A DNA stretch of 64,000 nucleotides from CAYZBF01 sp964476585 (GCA_964476585.1 CAYZBF010000004.1:1-64000), one strand, 5' to 3'; positions 8,965 to 18,698 are shown, counted from the stretch's first letter. A program made the numbers and translations. Notes: generated from the sequence alone by a model not told the origin.

Positions 8965-10142
8965 TTCAAATCCTCCACGATCTCTAAATCCTTATCACCC
9001 CGCCCGGAAAGATTTACTATAATTGCCTTATCCTTTGGCATATTGCCTGCTATCTTAACTGCATAAGCAACTGCATGCGCACTTTCCAGCGCTGGAATTA
9101 TTCCCTCTGTCTCTGAGAGCAATTTGAATGATAGAAGGGCTTCTTTATCCGTGGCAGTTACGTATTCAATCCTGCCCGAATCCTTCAGGTATGAGTGTTC
9201 TGGCCCCACACCAGGGTAGTCTAACCCGGGAGCGACTGAATGAGTTGATAGTACCTGACCAGCCTTATCCTGAAGCAAATAACTCATTGTTCCATGAAGA
9301 ACCCCTACATTACCTTTACATAATGTTGCAGCATGCAGGCCTGTTTCCAATCCCATCCCACCGCCTTCGACACCTACCATCTTAACCTTATCATCTATAA
9401 ATGGGTAGAAAAATCCGATAGCGTTACTACCTCCCCCAATGCATGCAATGAGTAAGTCAGGGAGTTTACCTTCGCGTTTGTAGAACTGCTCTTTTGTCTC
9501 ATATCCTATAACCGATTGGAAATCCCTGACCATCATTGGGTAAGGATGAGGACCAACAACTGACCCTATACAGTAATGTGTATTCTTGACATTTGTTACC
9601 CAATCCCTTATTGCCTCATTTATTGCATCCTTTAATGTTCTTGAGCCTGAATCTACCTCTATCATCTTAGCTCCAAGGAATTCCATCCTGAATACGTTCA
9701 TCTTCTGCCTTCTAATATCTTCTGTTCCCATGTAAACTACGCATTCAAGACCAAATAATGCACATACAGTAGCAGTAGCAACGCCATGCTGTCCAGCACC
9801 TGTCTCGGCAATTATTCTTTTCTTACCCATTCTCTTTGCAAGAAGAACCTGGCCAACAGTATTGTTGATCTTGTGAGCGCCGGTATGCATTAGGTCCTCG
9901 CGTTTAAGGTATATTTTTGCCCCACCAGCTTCACGAGTGAGTCGTTCGGCAAAATATAGAGGGGAAGGTCTACCAACGTATTCCCCAAGGTAAGATTCGA
10001 GCATCTCCTTAAATTCTGGCTCATCCTTCATTTTTCGATATGCCTTTTCCAATTCATAGAGGGCGCTCATCAAGGTCTCAGGGACAAATCTACCCCCAAA
10101 TCTGCTAAAGTAACCTCTTTTATCCGGTAGATTATAGCTCAT
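8961..10142 (-). CDS. trpB: Tryptophan synthase beta chain
   Basis: PLP enzyme of 393 residues condensing indole with serine to tryptophan. Lys91 in HTGAHKINNT forms the Schiff base; the catalytic-loop AETGAGQHGVATA and the phosphate-binding GGGSNAIG are intact. The compact type and adjacency to trpA indicate the canonical TrpB1, not the stand-alone TrpB2. The ATG overlaps the aroQ stop. Confidence 0.95.
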   Translation of the reverse strand: MSYNLPDKRGYFSRFGGRFVPETLMSALYELEKAYRKMKDEPEFKEMLESYLGEYVGRPSPLYFAERLTREAGGAKIYLKREDLMHTGAHKINNTVGQVLLAKRMGKKRIIAETGAGQHGVATATVCALFGLECVVYMGTEDIRRQKMNVFRMEFLGAKMIEVDSGSRTLKDAINEAIRDWVTNVKNTHYCIGSVVGPHPYPMMVRDFQSVIGYETKEQFYKREGKLPDLLIACIGGGSNAIGFFYPFIDDKVKMVGVEGGGMGLETGLHAATLCKGNVGVLHGTMSYLLQDKAGQVLSTHSVAPGLDYPGVGPEHSYLKDSGRIEYVTATDKEALLSFKLLSETEGIIPALESAHAVAYAVKIAGNMPKDKAIIVNLSGRGDKDLEIVEDLK

Positions 10143-10576
10143 TTTCCCTCGCTCATTTTTATCAAATATTCAATTGCTAATATGTAGCTAAAGTAGCCCA
10201 GTCCTGTTATCTGTCCAAGACAAACAGGTGCAATCACACTTTCTTTTCTGAACTTCTCCCTTGCGTAAATATTGCTAATGTGAACCTCAATAGTTGGAAT
10301 CCCAACCGCCTCAATAGCATCCCTTATTGAAACTGAGGTATGGGTATATCCGCCAGGATTTATAACTATCCCGCCGCATTCCATAGCATTATGGATGGCA
10401 TCAATAATATCTCCTTCTTTGTTAGACTGTATTATGTTCAATTCGATGTTATGCTTCTTCGAGAAATCCTCTATTTTCCTGTTGACTTCTTCAAGAATTA
10501 AAGGTCCATAGATTTCTGGCTTCCTCTTTCCCAACATATTTAGGTTCGGACCATGTATTATAAGAATTTTTCGCAT
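10139..10576 (-). CDS. aroQ: 3-dehydroquinate dehydratase, type II
   Basis: Dehydrates 3-dehydroquinate to 3-dehydroshikimate. A 145-residue flavodoxin-like type II enzyme with HGPNLNMLGKR, in which Tyr of EIYG is the expected base, and the NPGGYTHTSVSIRDA and VHISNIYARE substrate loops with the catalytic His. It starts inside the end of the aroK-aroB gene (19-base overlap). No aroD-type enzyme is present. Confidence 0.94.
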   Translation of the reverse strand: MRKILIIHGPNLNMLGKRKPEIYGPLILEEVNRKIEDFSKKHNIELNIIQSNKEGDIIDAIHNAMECGGIVINPGGYTHTSVSIRDAIEAVGIPTIEVHISNIYAREKFRKESVIAPVCLGQITGLGYFSYILAIEYLIKMSEGK

Positions 10577-12144
10577 CTTACCTCCTTTACGTGAACCTTT
10601 CCAATTCCGATTGGGATGGGTGATCTTATCTTTTTATTCCTTGCCTTTTTATCCTGCATAATAACGCTTTTTATATCATCCAGTGGTATATCCTCTGGCA
10701 TTGCTATGGGTAAACCATATGATGATATAAGACATATTATCCTTTCCAAATCCTCTTTTTCTAATAATCCGCTTCTCACGGCAATTCTCGCCTCTCCCAC
10801 CATACCAATTGAGATTGCCTCCCCATGACTGTACAGTGAGTAATTGGTAAGGGTCTCAATAGCATGGCCTATTGTGTGACCAAAGTTTAAAATCTCCCTT
10901 ATGCCCTTTTGTTCTTGTTCATCCTCTTCTACAATTTCTTTCTTTATCCGAACACATCTTGATACAATTTCATGTAGGATTTTCGTATTACGGTCTAAGA
11001 CCTTATTTTTCTTTTTATGGAGTAGGGAAAAAAGTTGTTGATCCTTTATAATTCCATATTTTATAACCTCAGCAAGTCCATTCTTGAATTCTCTTTCGCT
11101 GAGTGTTAAAAGCATTCCTACATCAGAAAGAACTAAATCTGGCTGATAGAATGTCCCTATCATATTTTTACCCAGATGGTGATTTACTCCAGTCTTTCCA
11201 CCAATGGAGGAATCAACCTGGGCAAGGAGTGTTGTTGGAATCTGAACAAATGGTGTGCCACGTTTATAGGTTGACGCAACAAAACCAGCAAGGTCACCTA
11301 TTACACCACCCCCAAGGGCAATTATTGGTTCTCTTCTCTCGATAGTTTTCTTTAACAAAAAATCATATATTTTCATCGTCATTTTAATGTTCTTGTGCTT
11401 CTCCCCATCAGGAACTATAAAGTTTATTGGTTTAATTCCGCATTTCTCAAGCGCATCTTCCAGAGACTCAAGATACAACGCACCGACAAGTGGATTGGTA
11501 ATTATTACAGCTCTTTTTGAATTAAAATTTAAACACTTACATATTTCGGCATTTTTGGCAAAATTATCGTATCCGATATGAACAGGATATTGTTTATGTG
11601 TTGTTTTCAAAAGGATGGTATGACTTGGAACATCCGTAGACTTTTTGATTATCTTTAACTTTTTGATTATTTTATCTGCAATCTCGGCTGGCTCTTTATT
11701 TGATGTTTCAATCTTTAATTCTGCAAATTGGTACATACCAATCCTTTCATTAAAAATTTTACGTATATCCTCTTTATTTTTTACCAGCGGGCGTTTTGTA
11801 TCTGCTTTAAGCCTATCTTCAATTACTTCTAATTTTGCATCCAGATGAATCACATGACCAATCTTAGAAAGGAGTGAACGATTTTCGTTATCAATCACTA
11901 TTCCCCCTCCAGTGGCCAAAACTATATTTTCTAAGTCCCTAATTCTTAGAATCGTTTTCCTCTCTAATTGTCTGAAGTATCCTTCACCGAATTCTTTAAA
12001 GATTCTATTTATCGATTTGTTTTCTTTTAATTCAATATGTTTATCCGTTGAAAGAAAAATCATTCCTGTTTTCCTTGTAATCTCCCTTCCAACAGCATCC
12101 TTCCCTGTCCCCATAAATCCAATGAGGATAATATTACGAGACAT
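10558..12144 (-). CDS. aroKB: Bifunctional shikimate kinase / 3-dehydroquinate synthase fusion
   Basis: Residues 1-165 are shikimate kinase and about 175-528 are 3-dehydroquinate synthase (GGGVIGDLAGF, QIPTTLLAQVDSSIGGKTG, LNFGHTIGHA). The synthase half looks fully functional. The kinase keeps K15, D34, R58, the GGG at 79-81, R118 and R134. Its two magnesium-site residues are exchanged: Walker A reads GTGKD (Asp16 instead of Ser/Thr), and the DxD motif reads SxD (Ser32 instead of Asp). The gene starts 11 bases inside aroC. Fusions of these two activities occur elsewhere, but the residue exchange is unusual. Confidence 0.93.
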   Translation of the reverse strand: MSRNIILIGFMGTGKDAVGREITRKTGMIFLSTDKHIELKENKSINRIFKEFGEGYFRQLERKTILRIRDLENIVLATGGGIVIDNENRSLLSKIGHVIHLDAKLEVIEDRLKADTKRPLVKNKEDIRKIFNERIGMYQFAELKIETSNKEPAEIADKIIKKLKIIKKSTDVPSHTILLKTTHKQYPVHIGYDNFAKNAEICKCLNFNSKRAVIITNPLVGALYLESLEDALEKCGIKPINFIVPDGEKHKNIKMTMKIYDFLLKKTIERREPIIALGGGVIGDLAGFVASTYKRGTPFVQIPTTLLAQVDSSIGGKTGVNHHLGKNMIGTFYQPDLVLSDVGMLLTLSEREFKNGLAEVIKYGIIKDQQLFSLLHKKKNKVLDRNTKILHEIVSRCVRIKKEIVEEDEQEQKGIREILNFGHTIGHAIETLTNYSLYSHGEAISIGMVGEARIAVRSGLLEKEDLERIICLISSYGLPIAMPEDIPLDDIKSVIMQDKKARNKKIRSPIPIGIGKVHVKEVRCEKFL

Positions 12145-13279
12145 CTCTTATCCTCTTCATATATAGATTGTAGCTCGATTTTATATCATCCATGGTGTCG
12201 GTGCCAAATTTCTCGAGGAATGCGCAAGCTACAACAAAGGCGAGCATCGCCTCTGCAATTACTCCGACAGCCGGGACAACGCATATGTCAGCCCTTTCCT
12301 TCTGGGCAAGCCGCTTTTCTTTTGTTAAAATATCCACTGAATGTAAAGGCTTACCAAGTGTAGGGATAGGTTTAATTGCAAGATGGATAACAATATCCTC
12401 TCCATTAGTAATGCCTCCTTCAACTCCACCAGCATGGTTAGTTTTATGATAGAACCCTTTCTCATTATTATGGAATATTTCATCATGGACATCGGATCCA
12501 AACTTCTTCGAGTTCTCGAAGGCCTCTCCAATCTCAATTCCCTTAATAGAGGGAATAGAAAGCATTGCATGGGCAATCCTGGCATCTAATCTTTTGTCAT
12601 ACTGCGAGTAACTTCCGAGTCCTGGACATACACCTTTTACCACAACCTCAATTATTCCACCCACTGTATCCTTTCTACTTTTTGCTTCATCTATAAATTT
12701 TATCATCTGTTTTTCTTTTTCTGGATCAGCCGAGCGTAGTGGTGTATCCTCTAATTCATCACTTCCTCTTATCCTCTCACTTACGTTCACTCCTCCAATT
12801 GCAATTGTATGAGAATATGAAGTAATTCCGAATTCCTTCAAAAACAATTTAAAAATTGCACCGACTGCAACCCTCACAGCTGTCTCCCTTGCAGATGCGC
12901 GCTCAATCACATTTCTTATATCGGTAAAACCATATTTTAGCGTTCCTGCAAGATCGGCATGACCCGGTCTGGGAGAGGTTACCTTAGGGCTTTCTTTACA
13001 GGGCTCGATTTTCATGATATCCTTCCAATTTTCATAATCTTTATTACCAATAAATAGATGAACAGGAGATCCAATAGTCTTGCCAAACCTCACACCTGCT
13101 AATATCTCTACTCGATCATGCTCTATCTTCATCCTTTTCCCGCGTCCATATCCTTTCTGCCTCCGTGCAAGTTCATTGTTTATGAACTCAATGTCTACTG
13201 AAAATCCTGCAGGTAATCCTTCAATAATTGCAGATATCCCCTTTCCATGCGATTCACCTGAGGTTAACCATCTAATCAT
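12134..13279 (-). CDS. aroC: Chorismate synthase
   Basis: FMN-dependent anti-elimination of phosphate from EPSP to give chorismate, the branch point for all products of this operon. The 381-residue protein has the signature GESHG near the N-terminus and the conserved RPGHADLAGTLKYG, RASARETA and NHAGGVEGGITNG motifs, with a complete length. It starts eight bases before the aroE stop. Confidence 0.95.
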   Translation of the reverse strand: MIRWLTSGESHGKGISAIIEGLPAGFSVDIEFINNELARRQKGYGRGKRMKIEHDRVEILAGVRFGKTIGSPVHLFIGNKDYENWKDIMKIEPCKESPKVTSPRPGHADLAGTLKYGFTDIRNVIERASARETAVRVAVGAIFKLFLKEFGITSYSHTIAIGGVNVSERIRGSDELEDTPLRSADPEKEKQMIKFIDEAKSRKDTVGGIIEVVVKGVCPGLGSYSQYDKRLDARIAHAMLSIPSIKGIEIGEAFENSKKFGSDVHDEIFHNNEKGFYHKTNHAGGVEGGITNGEDIVIHLAIKPIPTLGKPLHSVDILTKEKRLAQKERADICVVPAVGVIAEAMLAFVVACAFLEKFGTDTMDDIKSSYNLYMKRIRDVS

Positions 13280-14048
13280 ATTTACCCTCCGCTGCTTTTT
13301 TCATTATTTCTATCGGCGGTTCTCTTTGTGTCCATAAGTTGAAAGATCGTGCCCCCTGGTGGATAAGCATCAAAAGTCCATTTATCACCTTAGCACCACT
13401 TTTCCTCTGAACCTTAAATTTATAATTCAAATCATAGTAGGTGGCACCTTGCTTCATAATTGGTAATATCATTTCTTGAAAGTCCACCGGAGTAGCATTT
13501 ATCACAATATCTGTTTTAAGAATAATATTTTCAATTTTATCAATTCCAATTACTTCCGCATCATATAAATGAGAGAGGATTTTTGCCCTTTCGCTAATCT
13601 TATCGGTAATGATAAATTCCATCGGTTTCATTGAATTTATTATGTAGGCACAGGCACGTCCAGCACCGCCTGCCCCAATAAGCAATATATTTTTATCTAT
13701 AATATCAATCCTGTATTCTATCAAAGACTCCCTAAATCCATCCTTGTCTGTATTGTGACCAATAAGTTTATCATCTTTTATCAAGATGGTATTTACTGCA
13801 CCAATTTCCCTTACTTCCTCTGGAATTTCATCAAGATATTCCATTACTTTCTCTTTATAAGGAACTGTTATATTGACCCCTCTGAAACCGAGTGCGCGCA
13901 GGCCCAGAGTTGCTTCTTTTAATTTTTCTTCTTTGACTGGAAACCGAAGGTAAATACCATCCATTCCCAATTCCTTAAATGTAGCGTTATGCATTTTGGG
14001 TGAGAGTGTGGTCTCTAAAGGATAACCTATTATGCCTGTAATTAACAA
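13272..14048 (-). CDS. aroE: Shikimate dehydrogenase
   Basis: NADP-dependent reduction of 3-dehydroshikimate. The 258-residue protein has the substrate-binding N-domain with SPKMHN and NITVPYKE (catalytic Lys), GAVNTI, NTDKDGF (catalytic Asp), and the nucleotide-binding GAGGAGRA. The C-terminal DLNYKF and QGARSFNLW match the family. It overlaps trpF by seven bases. Confidence 0.94.
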   Translation of the reverse strand: MLITGIIGYPLETTLSPKMHNATFKELGMDGIYLRFPVKEEKLKEATLGLRALGFRGVNITVPYKEKVMEYLDEIPEEVREIGAVNTILIKDDKLIGHNTDKDGFRESLIEYRIDIIDKNILLIGAGGAGRACAYIINSMKPMEFIITDKISERAKILSHLYDAEVIGIDKIENIILKTDIVINATPVDFQEMILPIMKQGATYYDLNYKFKVQRKSGAKVINGLLMLIHQGARSFNLWTQREPPIEIMKKAAEGKYD

Positions 14049-14641
14049 GAGTGTACCTCTTCAATGAATCTCTTCACTTTTTGTTTATCTTTCCTACCGG
14101 GTGATTGTTCGACTCCAGAAACAACATCCACTCCATATGGATTTAATAACCTTATAACATCTCCTACATTATCTGGCGTCAGTCCACCAGCAATTATGAG
14201 GGGAAAATCAATACCGTATGCTAAATCCCAGTTAAATACTTTACCGCTACCTGTGCCTGGATCTAAAAGATAAGCAGGAACACGATATTTCTCCATTCGC
14301 GAAATAAGCATATCGGTAGTATCATTATTATTCACGGAGATTCTTTTGATTACTTTCCTTTTTATCCTACTGCAATAATTCCCAGATTCACTTCCATGAA
14401 GCTGGACAATGTCGATTCCTGTGTATTCAACAATCTGATTTACCTCGTCGAGTGACATATCCATAAAGACACCAACCGTTGTGATGAAGGGAGGAAGTTT
14501 TTTAATAATTTCTCTTGCCATAGTTGGATTTGTCTTCCTTTTTGATGGTGCAAAAATGAATCCTACAGCATCGGCACCAAATTCTGCAGACATCATAGCA
14601 TCTTCGCGATTTGTTATACCACATATCTTTATCTTTATCAT
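14042..14641 (-). CDS. trpF: Phosphoribosylanthranilate isomerase
   Basis: Amadori rearrangement of phosphoribosylanthranilate to CdRP. A TIM barrel starting MIKIKICGIT, with the catalytic Cys in KICGIT and Asp in VDVVSGVEQSPG; the phosphate loop IIAGGLTPDNV is intact. A frame extension to 14656 exists, but the ATG at 14641 overlaps the tyrA TGA as ATGA and has GGTGG just upstream, so I use it (199 residues). It is not fused to trpC. Confidence 0.94.
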   Translation of the reverse strand: MIKIKICGITNREDAMMSAEFGADAVGFIFAPSKRKTNPTMAREIIKKLPPFITTVGVFMDMSLDEVNQIVEYTGIDIVQLHGSESGNYCSRIKRKVIKRISVNNNDTTDMLISRMEKYRVPAYLLDPGTGSGKVFNWDLAYGIDFPLIIAGGLTPDNVGDVIRLLNPYGVDVVSGVEQSPGRKDKQKVKRFIEEVHSC

Positions 14642-15723
14642 CTTTCCACCAGCCATTCCTTACCCTTCTCCATAGTCTTAATAAACCCCTTCATATTTTC
14701 GGATAAAACATCATCAATTATTGATTTAACAACCTCATTCAATTTTTTATACAAATCCTCCTTAAATGGATTGAATCTCTGGATTGCATAATAAAGATAT
14801 GGATTCTCATTGATAACGCTTGTTGCGGTTATCATCTGGGAATTGAAGGTAGTGCTTGCCACTTTCTTTAAATTCTTGTACTCATAGCCTCCTTTCATAA
14901 GGACCTTCATAAATATGATATTTATTATGTGAGAAAGCCCAAGTACATATGAGATAAGACGATCATGTTCCTTAAGGGATAGTTTCACAATTGATGCAGC
15001 CGTATTCTTGAATAGTAGAAGAACCTTCTGATTCGCTTCTTCGTTTCCACAATTACAGAAACATATTACCTTATCGGAAAGTGTTCTTGTAGTTGAGCTA
15101 AACATAGGATGAATGCTGGTGATCGGAATTCCTTTTTCATTTGCCCTTTTGATAGAATTAAGTAGGTGACCCTTCAAGCTTGCTATGTCAAATACCGTAC
15201 CCTTGAATTTTAATTGGGTTAGTTTATCTATTATCACTGGAACTGAATCCAGCGATGATGCAATTAGGGCGCAGGAGGCCTCTTTGATTCCCTCGTTTAA
15301 ACTCTCGTACGATTTAAATGTCTTTGATTTACCCTTGATGTCATAAATCGATACATTGTGTCCCTGATTCTGGAAAAAATATGAAAACCATTCTCCCATC
15401 TCTCCTAATCCGCCAATAATTAGAATATTCTCTTTATCACCACTATATGCCGAGAAATGAAGTTTCTCTTGCTGGATTACAGATTCCATTATAAGGTGTT
15501 GCATAATTGATTTAATCAAACTCTGAGATATCCCTAAATCCAGGGCAATAGTTGTTGCATTTTCTATTACTGATTTCTCTAACTCCCAGTTACGCAGGGG
15601 TGTACCTTCTTCCTTTTTCTTTTCGCCAATCTTTTTTGTAATTTCGATCCTTTGCCATATTAGATTTATAATTTCTTTATCAATCCCACGCACCTTTTTT
15701 CGCAAATTATCCAGTTTCTTCAT
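14638..15723 (-). CDS. tyrA: Chorismate mutase / prephenate dehydrogenase fusion (T-protein type)
   Basis: Residues 1-90 are an AroQ-class chorismate mutase (LRKKVRGIDKEIINLI). From about 105 a dinucleotide-binding prephenate dehydrogenase domain begins (IIGGLGEMGEWF), with the catalytic-region motif IHPMF. The protein therefore makes prephenate for both Phe and Tyr branches and 4-hydroxyphenylpyruvate for Tyr. It is the only chorismate mutase in the operon, so PheA depends on it. It starts by a four-base overlap with trpC. Confidence 0.9.
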   Translation of the reverse strand: MKKLDNLRKKVRGIDKEIINLIWQRIEITKKIGEKKKEEGTPLRNWELEKSVIENATTIALDLGISQSLIKSIMQHLIMESVIQQEKLHFSAYSGDKENILIIGGLGEMGEWFSYFFQNQGHNVSIYDIKGKSKTFKSYESLNEGIKEASCALIASSLDSVPVIIDKLTQLKFKGTVFDIASLKGHLLNSIKRANEKGIPITSIHPMFSSTTRTLSDKVICFCNCGNEEANQKVLLLFKNTAASIVKLSLKEHDRLISYVLGLSHIINIIFMKVLMKGGYEYKNLKKVASTTFNSQMITATSVINENPYLYYAIQRFNPFKEDLYKKLNEVVKSIIDDVLSENMKGFIKTMEKGKEWLVER

Positions 15724-16496
15724 ACATTCCCCCCTAAAAGTCCCTTTATTTTATCTCCCGGGTTTTCCGTTTTTAAAAGAGCTTCTCCAATGAGTATTCC
15801 ATCAAAACCTGCTTTCTGTAATTTCAAAACATCCTCTCTTTTTTTAATTCCGCTTTCGCTCACGCAAAGATATCCATCAGGGATCATCCTCTTGATTCTT
15901 AAAGAATTACTGATGTCAACCTGGAGTGTATCAAGGTCCCTATTATTTATCCCTATTATCTCTGGGGTTGTTAATAAAACCTTTTCGAGTTCATCTGGTT
16001 TATGAACCTCGACAAGACACGAGAATCCTAATTTTTTTGCAGTTTGGATGAATTGGTCAATTTGCTCAGAGGTTAATATCCTTGCAATAAGGAGGATTGC
16101 ATCAGCGCCGATGTAGCGTGATTCATAAATCTGGTATTCATCAATAATAAAATCTTTTCGTAGGATTGGTAGAGATACCTCCTTTTTAACTTCCATTATA
16201 TAATCATTACTACCCCCAAAGAAGTTTCTGTCCGTAAGTACTGAAATAGCAATTGCTCCATTCGCTTGGTATATTTTTGCTATTCGGACAGGGTTGAAAT
16301 CCTCCTTTATAATGCCTGCTGAAGGAGAAAATCGTTTTATTTCAGCAATTAGCGATACACCTTTTCTTGTTAATGCTCCCTTGAAATTCCTTCTATGAGG
16401 TAAATCCTTACTTCTAAGCACATCTAAAGACAAACTTCTTTTTCTTCTCTCCACTTCCTCTTTTTTACGTGAGACTATCTCCTCCAGCAAACTCAC
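15720..16496 (-). CDS. trpC: Indole-3-glycerol-phosphate synthase
   Basis: Ring closure of CdRP to indole-3-glycerol phosphate. A 258-residue TIM barrel with SLIAEIKRFSPSAG (catalytic Lys and Glu), VLRKDFIID, LVEVH, GINNRDL and SESGI motifs in order. Complete length, with four-base overlaps on both sides (trpD before, tyrA after). Confidence 0.95.
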   Translation of the reverse strand: MSLLEEIVSRKKEEVERRKRSLSLDVLRSKDLPHRRNFKGALTRKGVSLIAEIKRFSPSAGIIKEDFNPVRIAKIYQANGAIAISVLTDRNFFGGSNDYIMEVKKEVSLPILRKDFIIDEYQIYESRYIGADAILLIARILTSEQIDQFIQTAKKLGFSCLVEVHKPDELEKVLLTTPEIIGINNRDLDTLQVDISNSLRIKRMIPDGYLCVSESGIKKREDVLKLQKAGFDGILIGEALLKTENPGDKIKGLLGGNV

Positions 16497-17503
16497 TTCG
16501 TAATCTCCTTTAGTCTTTGTAATTTCTCAAATGCTCTACCAGAGTCTATTGATTCTTTTGCTAGTTCGATACCTTCAGAAATCGAGTCTGCCCGACCGGC
16601 TACATAGATAGCTGCGCCAGCATTGAAAATCGCTATTTCCCTCTTAGGTCCCTTAACGCCATTAAGAATACCTAAAGCTATGCTCGCATTATCTTTTACA
16701 CTACCGCCTTTAATATCATCAATTGTTCCTACGTGTAGGTTAAAATCCTCTGGTTCCACTTCGTATTCCTTAATTGTTCCGGCATTAAGCTCACTCACAA
16801 GGGTCTTTCCTGTGATGGTAATCTCATCAAGACCATCCTCTCCGTGGACTATTAGACAGTGTTCAGCATCAAGGTTTTTTAATACATTTGTAATTGGTGC
16901 CATAAGGTCTTTTTTGAATACACCTAAAAGATGTCTTTTTGTGCCTGCGGGATTGGTAAGGGGGCCGAGTATATTAAAGATTGTTCTCACGCCAATTTCT
17001 CTTCTTGGTCCTATTGCGTATTTCATTGCTGGGTGGAGGAGAGGAGCAAAGAGGAAACCAATACCTTCTTCATTAACACATTTTTCCATTATTTCCGGTG
17101 TGCTCTTAAAATTTACACCCATTTCCTCGAGCAAGTCAGCACTCCCACAGTTGCTTGATACTGATCTATTTCCATGCTTTGCAACTCTACACCCTGCTCC
17201 CGCAGCAATAAGTGCAGAGATGGTTGAGATGTTGAACGTCCCTACTCCATCACCGCCTGTCCCACATGTGTCAATAAGATATTCAGAACCACAGTTTATT
17301 CTTGTTACCTTTTCTCTCATTGACCTGACAAATCCGGTTATCTCGTTTACTGTTTCGCCTTTCATTTTCAATGCAGTGAGTAGGGCAGCGATCTGGGCAT
17401 TTGTCACTTCTCCACTCATTATATCCAGCGCAACTTCATAGGCTTCCTGTTCGCTCAAATCCTTCCCTTCAATTACCTCTTTTATTGCCTCTCTTATTTT
17501 CAT
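16493..17503 (-). CDS. trpD: Anthranilate phosphoribosyltransferase
   Basis: Transfers phosphoribose from PRPP to anthranilate. The 336-residue protein has the PRPP-binding CGTGGDGVGTFNIST, the KHGNRSVSS substrate loop, and GPLTNPA. It is a stand-alone enzyme, not fused to TrpG. It overlaps both the aminotransferase and trpC by four bases. Confidence 0.95.
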   Translation of the reverse strand: MKIREAIKEVIEGKDLSEQEAYEVALDIMSGEVTNAQIAALLTALKMKGETVNEITGFVRSMREKVTRINCGSEYLIDTCGTGGDGVGTFNISTISALIAAGAGCRVAKHGNRSVSSNCGSADLLEEMGVNFKSTPEIMEKCVNEEGIGFLFAPLLHPAMKYAIGPRREIGVRTIFNILGPLTNPAGTKRHLLGVFKKDLMAPITNVLKNLDAEHCLIVHGEDGLDEITITGKTLVSELNAGTIKEYEVEPEDFNLHVGTIDDIKGGSVKDNASIALGILNGVKGPKREIAIFNAGAAIYVAGRADSISEGIELAKESIDSGRAFEKLQRLKEITK

Positions 17504-18564
17504 ATCTTCTCCTCACTCAATAAAATTTCTTTAAGTTTTTTTAGAAATATTTCATTTTCCTCTGGTGTACCTATAGTTACCCTTAAGGTGTTTTCAAGTA
17601 TAGGGTGCTTGAAATACCTCAAAAGAACACCTCGTTTGTAAAGAGCGGCTAAAATGTGCTTTGCAGGTCGCGTGTTCGATTCAAAAAGGATGAAGTTTGT
17701 GAAGGATGGTATTGGATTTATTCCTGGAATTTTCTCAAGTTCTCTAAATACCTTATCTCTTTCGCTTATAATCTTTGCCACCGTTTCCTCAATATACCTT
17801 TTATTTCTAATCATTACTCCTCCTGCAATCTGCTGGAATATTCCTACAGAGAAGGGAAGCTTAACCTTTCTTATCAATGTTGCAATTGCTGGTATAGTAA
17901 GGAGGTAACCCAACCTGATTCCAGCAAGACCAAATGCTTTTGAAAAGGTTCGTATTATTATTAGATTTTCAACTTTTTTCAGAAGTTTTTGGGAAGTTTT
18001 TTTATAAAAATTAAAGTATGCCTCATCTACAACAACCATTCCCTTATAATTCTTCACAATTTCAGTAATCTCTTCAATACTCAGGGCAGTTCCTGCAGGA
18101 TTATTAGGTGATGCAAAAATCAACATTTTTGATTCCCTTGATTTTTCAAGCATAGAAGAAACGTCAAATCTAAAATCCGGAAGGAGTGGTATCTCAACAG
18201 TTTCTAAATCCAGGATTTTTGCTAACCGAGGATAAATTGCGAATCCTGGTGATACGATAGCGACTTTATCCTCTTTTTCACAGAAAGTTTGAAAGATGGT
18301 TTGGATTATCTCATTCGAGCCATTCGCCGCAACTATCCCTGAAGCCGGGTGATGTGTATAACTTGATATTGCATCGATTAAATCAGATGCATCTATAGGA
18401 GGATATCTATTCCATTCGATGTTACTTAGTTTATTTAGTATCTCTTTTTTCAATTCCGGAGGAATATCATATGGGGATTCATTCTGATTTAATTTTACAA
18501 CAGATTTATCCTGTAGGACAGAATATTCTTCGAGTTCAGTCACAGATTTTCTTATACCTATCAT
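17500..18564 (-). CDS. HisC-like aromatic / histidinol-phosphate aminotransferase
   Basis: A fold-type I PLP aminotransferase of 354 residues, with ANGSNEII, SPNNPAGTALS, VVDEAYFNF and the Schiff-base Lys in RTFSKAFGLAGIRLGY. As first gene of a complete aromatic operon it most likely transaminates phenylpyruvate and 4-hydroxyphenylpyruvate. Its sequence type is histidinol-phosphate aminotransferase, and no his gene is near. Of the possible starts I prefer ATG at 18564, which has AAAGGAG six bases upstream; an ATG at 18588 also has a weaker AAGGA. Confidence 0.85.
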   Translation of the reverse strand: MIGIRKSVTELEEYSVLQDKSVVKLNQNESPYDIPPELKKEILNKLSNIEWNRYPPIDASDLIDAISSYTHHPASGIVAANGSNEIIQTIFQTFCEKEDKVAIVSPGFAIYPRLAKILDLETVEIPLLPDFRFDVSSMLEKSRESKMLIFASPNNPAGTALSIEEITEIVKNYKGMVVVDEAYFNFYKKTSQKLLKKVENLIIIRTFSKAFGLAGIRLGYLLTIPAIATLIRKVKLPFSVGIFQQIAGGVMIRNKRYIEETVAKIISERDKVFRELEKIPGINPIPSFTNFILFESNTRPAKHILAALYKRGVLLRYFKHPILENTLRVTIGTPEENEIFLKKLKEILLSEEKI

Positions 18565-18601
18565 TTCGTCTCCTTTTTGCATTCTCATAAATTTTTCCTT
18601 T

Positions 18602-18615
18602 GGGTATCATAACCC
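18602..18615 (-). other. Small hairpin near the first structural gene
   Basis: GGGT-TATGAT-ACCC forms a four-base-pair hairpin just upstream of the ribosome-binding region of the aminotransferase gene. It is short and may be incidental. Confidence 0.25.
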
Positions 18616-18698
18616 TGATTATTGTCAGTGCCTTATTTTTTGTTTTTTCCTTTTGTGATTTTATATGTGTTTTAAGAACGAAGTAAAAGTATTATCGA

